The position numbers and the translations under genes are program-made. 5,666 nucleotides of DNA from Lachnospiraceae bacterium (GTDB taxonomy: Bacteria; Bacillota_A; Clostridia; Lachnospirales; Lachnospiraceae). The stretch covers positions 1-5,666 of the forward strand of contig JAGCAV010000208.1 of the NCBI GenBank assembly GCA_017652545.1, in the 5' to 3' direction. Positions 5,309 through 5,666 of the stretch are shown here, in pieces. The notes under the pieces were generated by a model. The model searched no databases, was not told where the DNA came from, and saw only the letters and a list, made by a program, of their open reading frames with translations. Every line of letters starts with the position of its first letter. Position 1 is the first letter of the stretch.

Positions 5309-5666
5309 ATGAAAAAGTGGAAAGTTTTATCCGCAGCCGTTTTTGCAGCAGCTATGGTCGTCTCCTCCATGACCGCCATGGCAGATGACGCATACCGCGT
5401 CTGCTTCGTGGCACGTGCCAGCGCTGATACCTTTGCGGCATGGCTGACAAATGAAATGAAGAAAGCCGCCGATGAGTATGATGATATCGAACTGACCTGC
5501 GTGAGCGGCGAAGCGGATGATGCCGAGATGGCTAAACTGCTGGAAGACTGCATCACCAAGCAGTATGACTATGTTATTGTTCAGTCCAACAACAATGCGG
5601 CACAGGCTCCCTATGTCAAAGCCATCGCCGATGCCGGCATTCCTGTCGTGACCACCAACCCGACCA
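5309..5666 (+). CDS. Secreted sugar-type ABC substrate-binding protein (RbsB-like; 3' end beyond window)
   Basis: ATG at 5309 has Shine-Dalgarno AAAGGAAG ending 9 nt upstream, and 119 codons run to the window edge. The N-terminus is a Sec signal peptide: MKKWK, a hydrophobic stretch at 6-18, and an A-x-A site (AMA, 23-25) before D26. There is no lipobox Cys, unlike most Gram-positive binding proteins. The mature part starts with a beta-strand (YRVCFVARA), then a helix (about 39-53), a second strand (IELTCVSGE), a helix, YDYVIVQSNNNAA (about 88-100), a helix and IPVVTTNPT. This is the Rossmann-like first lobe of the RbsB/periplasmic-binding-protein-4 fold, normally about 300-350 residues in total. 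It captures the solute outside the membrane and hands it to the permease. Three Cys occur in the visible mature part (at about 32, 64 and 82). The ligand is not identifiable. Confidence 0.88.
   Translation, partial: MKKWKVLSAAVFAAAMVVSSMTAMADDAYRVCFVARASADTFAAWLTNEMKKAADEYDDIELTCVSGEADDAEMAKLLEDCITKQYDYVIVQSNNNAAQAPYVKAIADAGIPVVTTNPT

Noticed and set aside
5170..5388. Small plus-strand open frame covering the gap and the start of the binding protein
   Set aside because: It overlaps the signal-peptide coding sequence out of frame, has no ribosome site, and its product is not protein-like.

Overview
The window looks like gut-type Clostridia (Firmicutes) DNA. The grounds are purine-rich Shine-Dalgarno sequences (GGAAGGG, AAAGGAG, AAAGGAAG), two consensus sigma-A-type promoters, and the style of the proteins. 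This assignment is inference from family knowledge, not a database match. Four protein families are present, and the first and last genes are cut by the window ends.

Minus strand, left part. A probable operon reads right to left: a G3E/COG0523 (CobW-type) metal-chaperone GTPase (2282-1110), then, 5 bp after its stop, trkA (1104 to the left edge), the NAD-binding regulatory subunit of a Trk/Ktr-type potassium uptake system. The GTPase carries an 86-residue insert made only of His, Asp and Glu (DNA 1389-1646).

Middle, 2283-2664. This 382-bp region without a gene separates divergent transcription units. It holds a minus-strand promoter for the GTPase (TTGACA-N17-TACAAT) whose -35 lies in a perfect palindrome, and a second inverted repeat at its predicted start site. 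A GC-rich stem-loop and a set of spaced TCAAAA/TTTTGA half-sites follow. A plus-strand promoter (TTGACA-N17-TATGCT) then serves the transporter genes.

Plus strand, right part. A sugar-type ABC importer in RbsA-RbsC-RbsB order: a double ATPase (2665-4176), an inner-membrane permease (4181-5164) and, after a 144-bp gap, a secreted substrate-binding protein (5309 to the right edge). The binding protein would deliver substrate to the permease, driven by the ATPase. The substrate cannot be read from the sequence.

The most notable observation is a sharp change of codon use inside the GTPase gene, exactly across the His/Asp/Glu repeat. The 5' part matches the ABC genes (CTG for Leu, GTG for Val, ACC/ACG for Thr). 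The 3' part matches trkA (CTC/CTT for Leu, no GTG, ACA for Thr). This points to a chimera of two genomes joined in the low-complexity repeat, either an assembly artefact or real recombination. Until that is tested, the trkA side and the ABC side should not be assumed to come from one organism. I found no new defence, mobile or RNA system.
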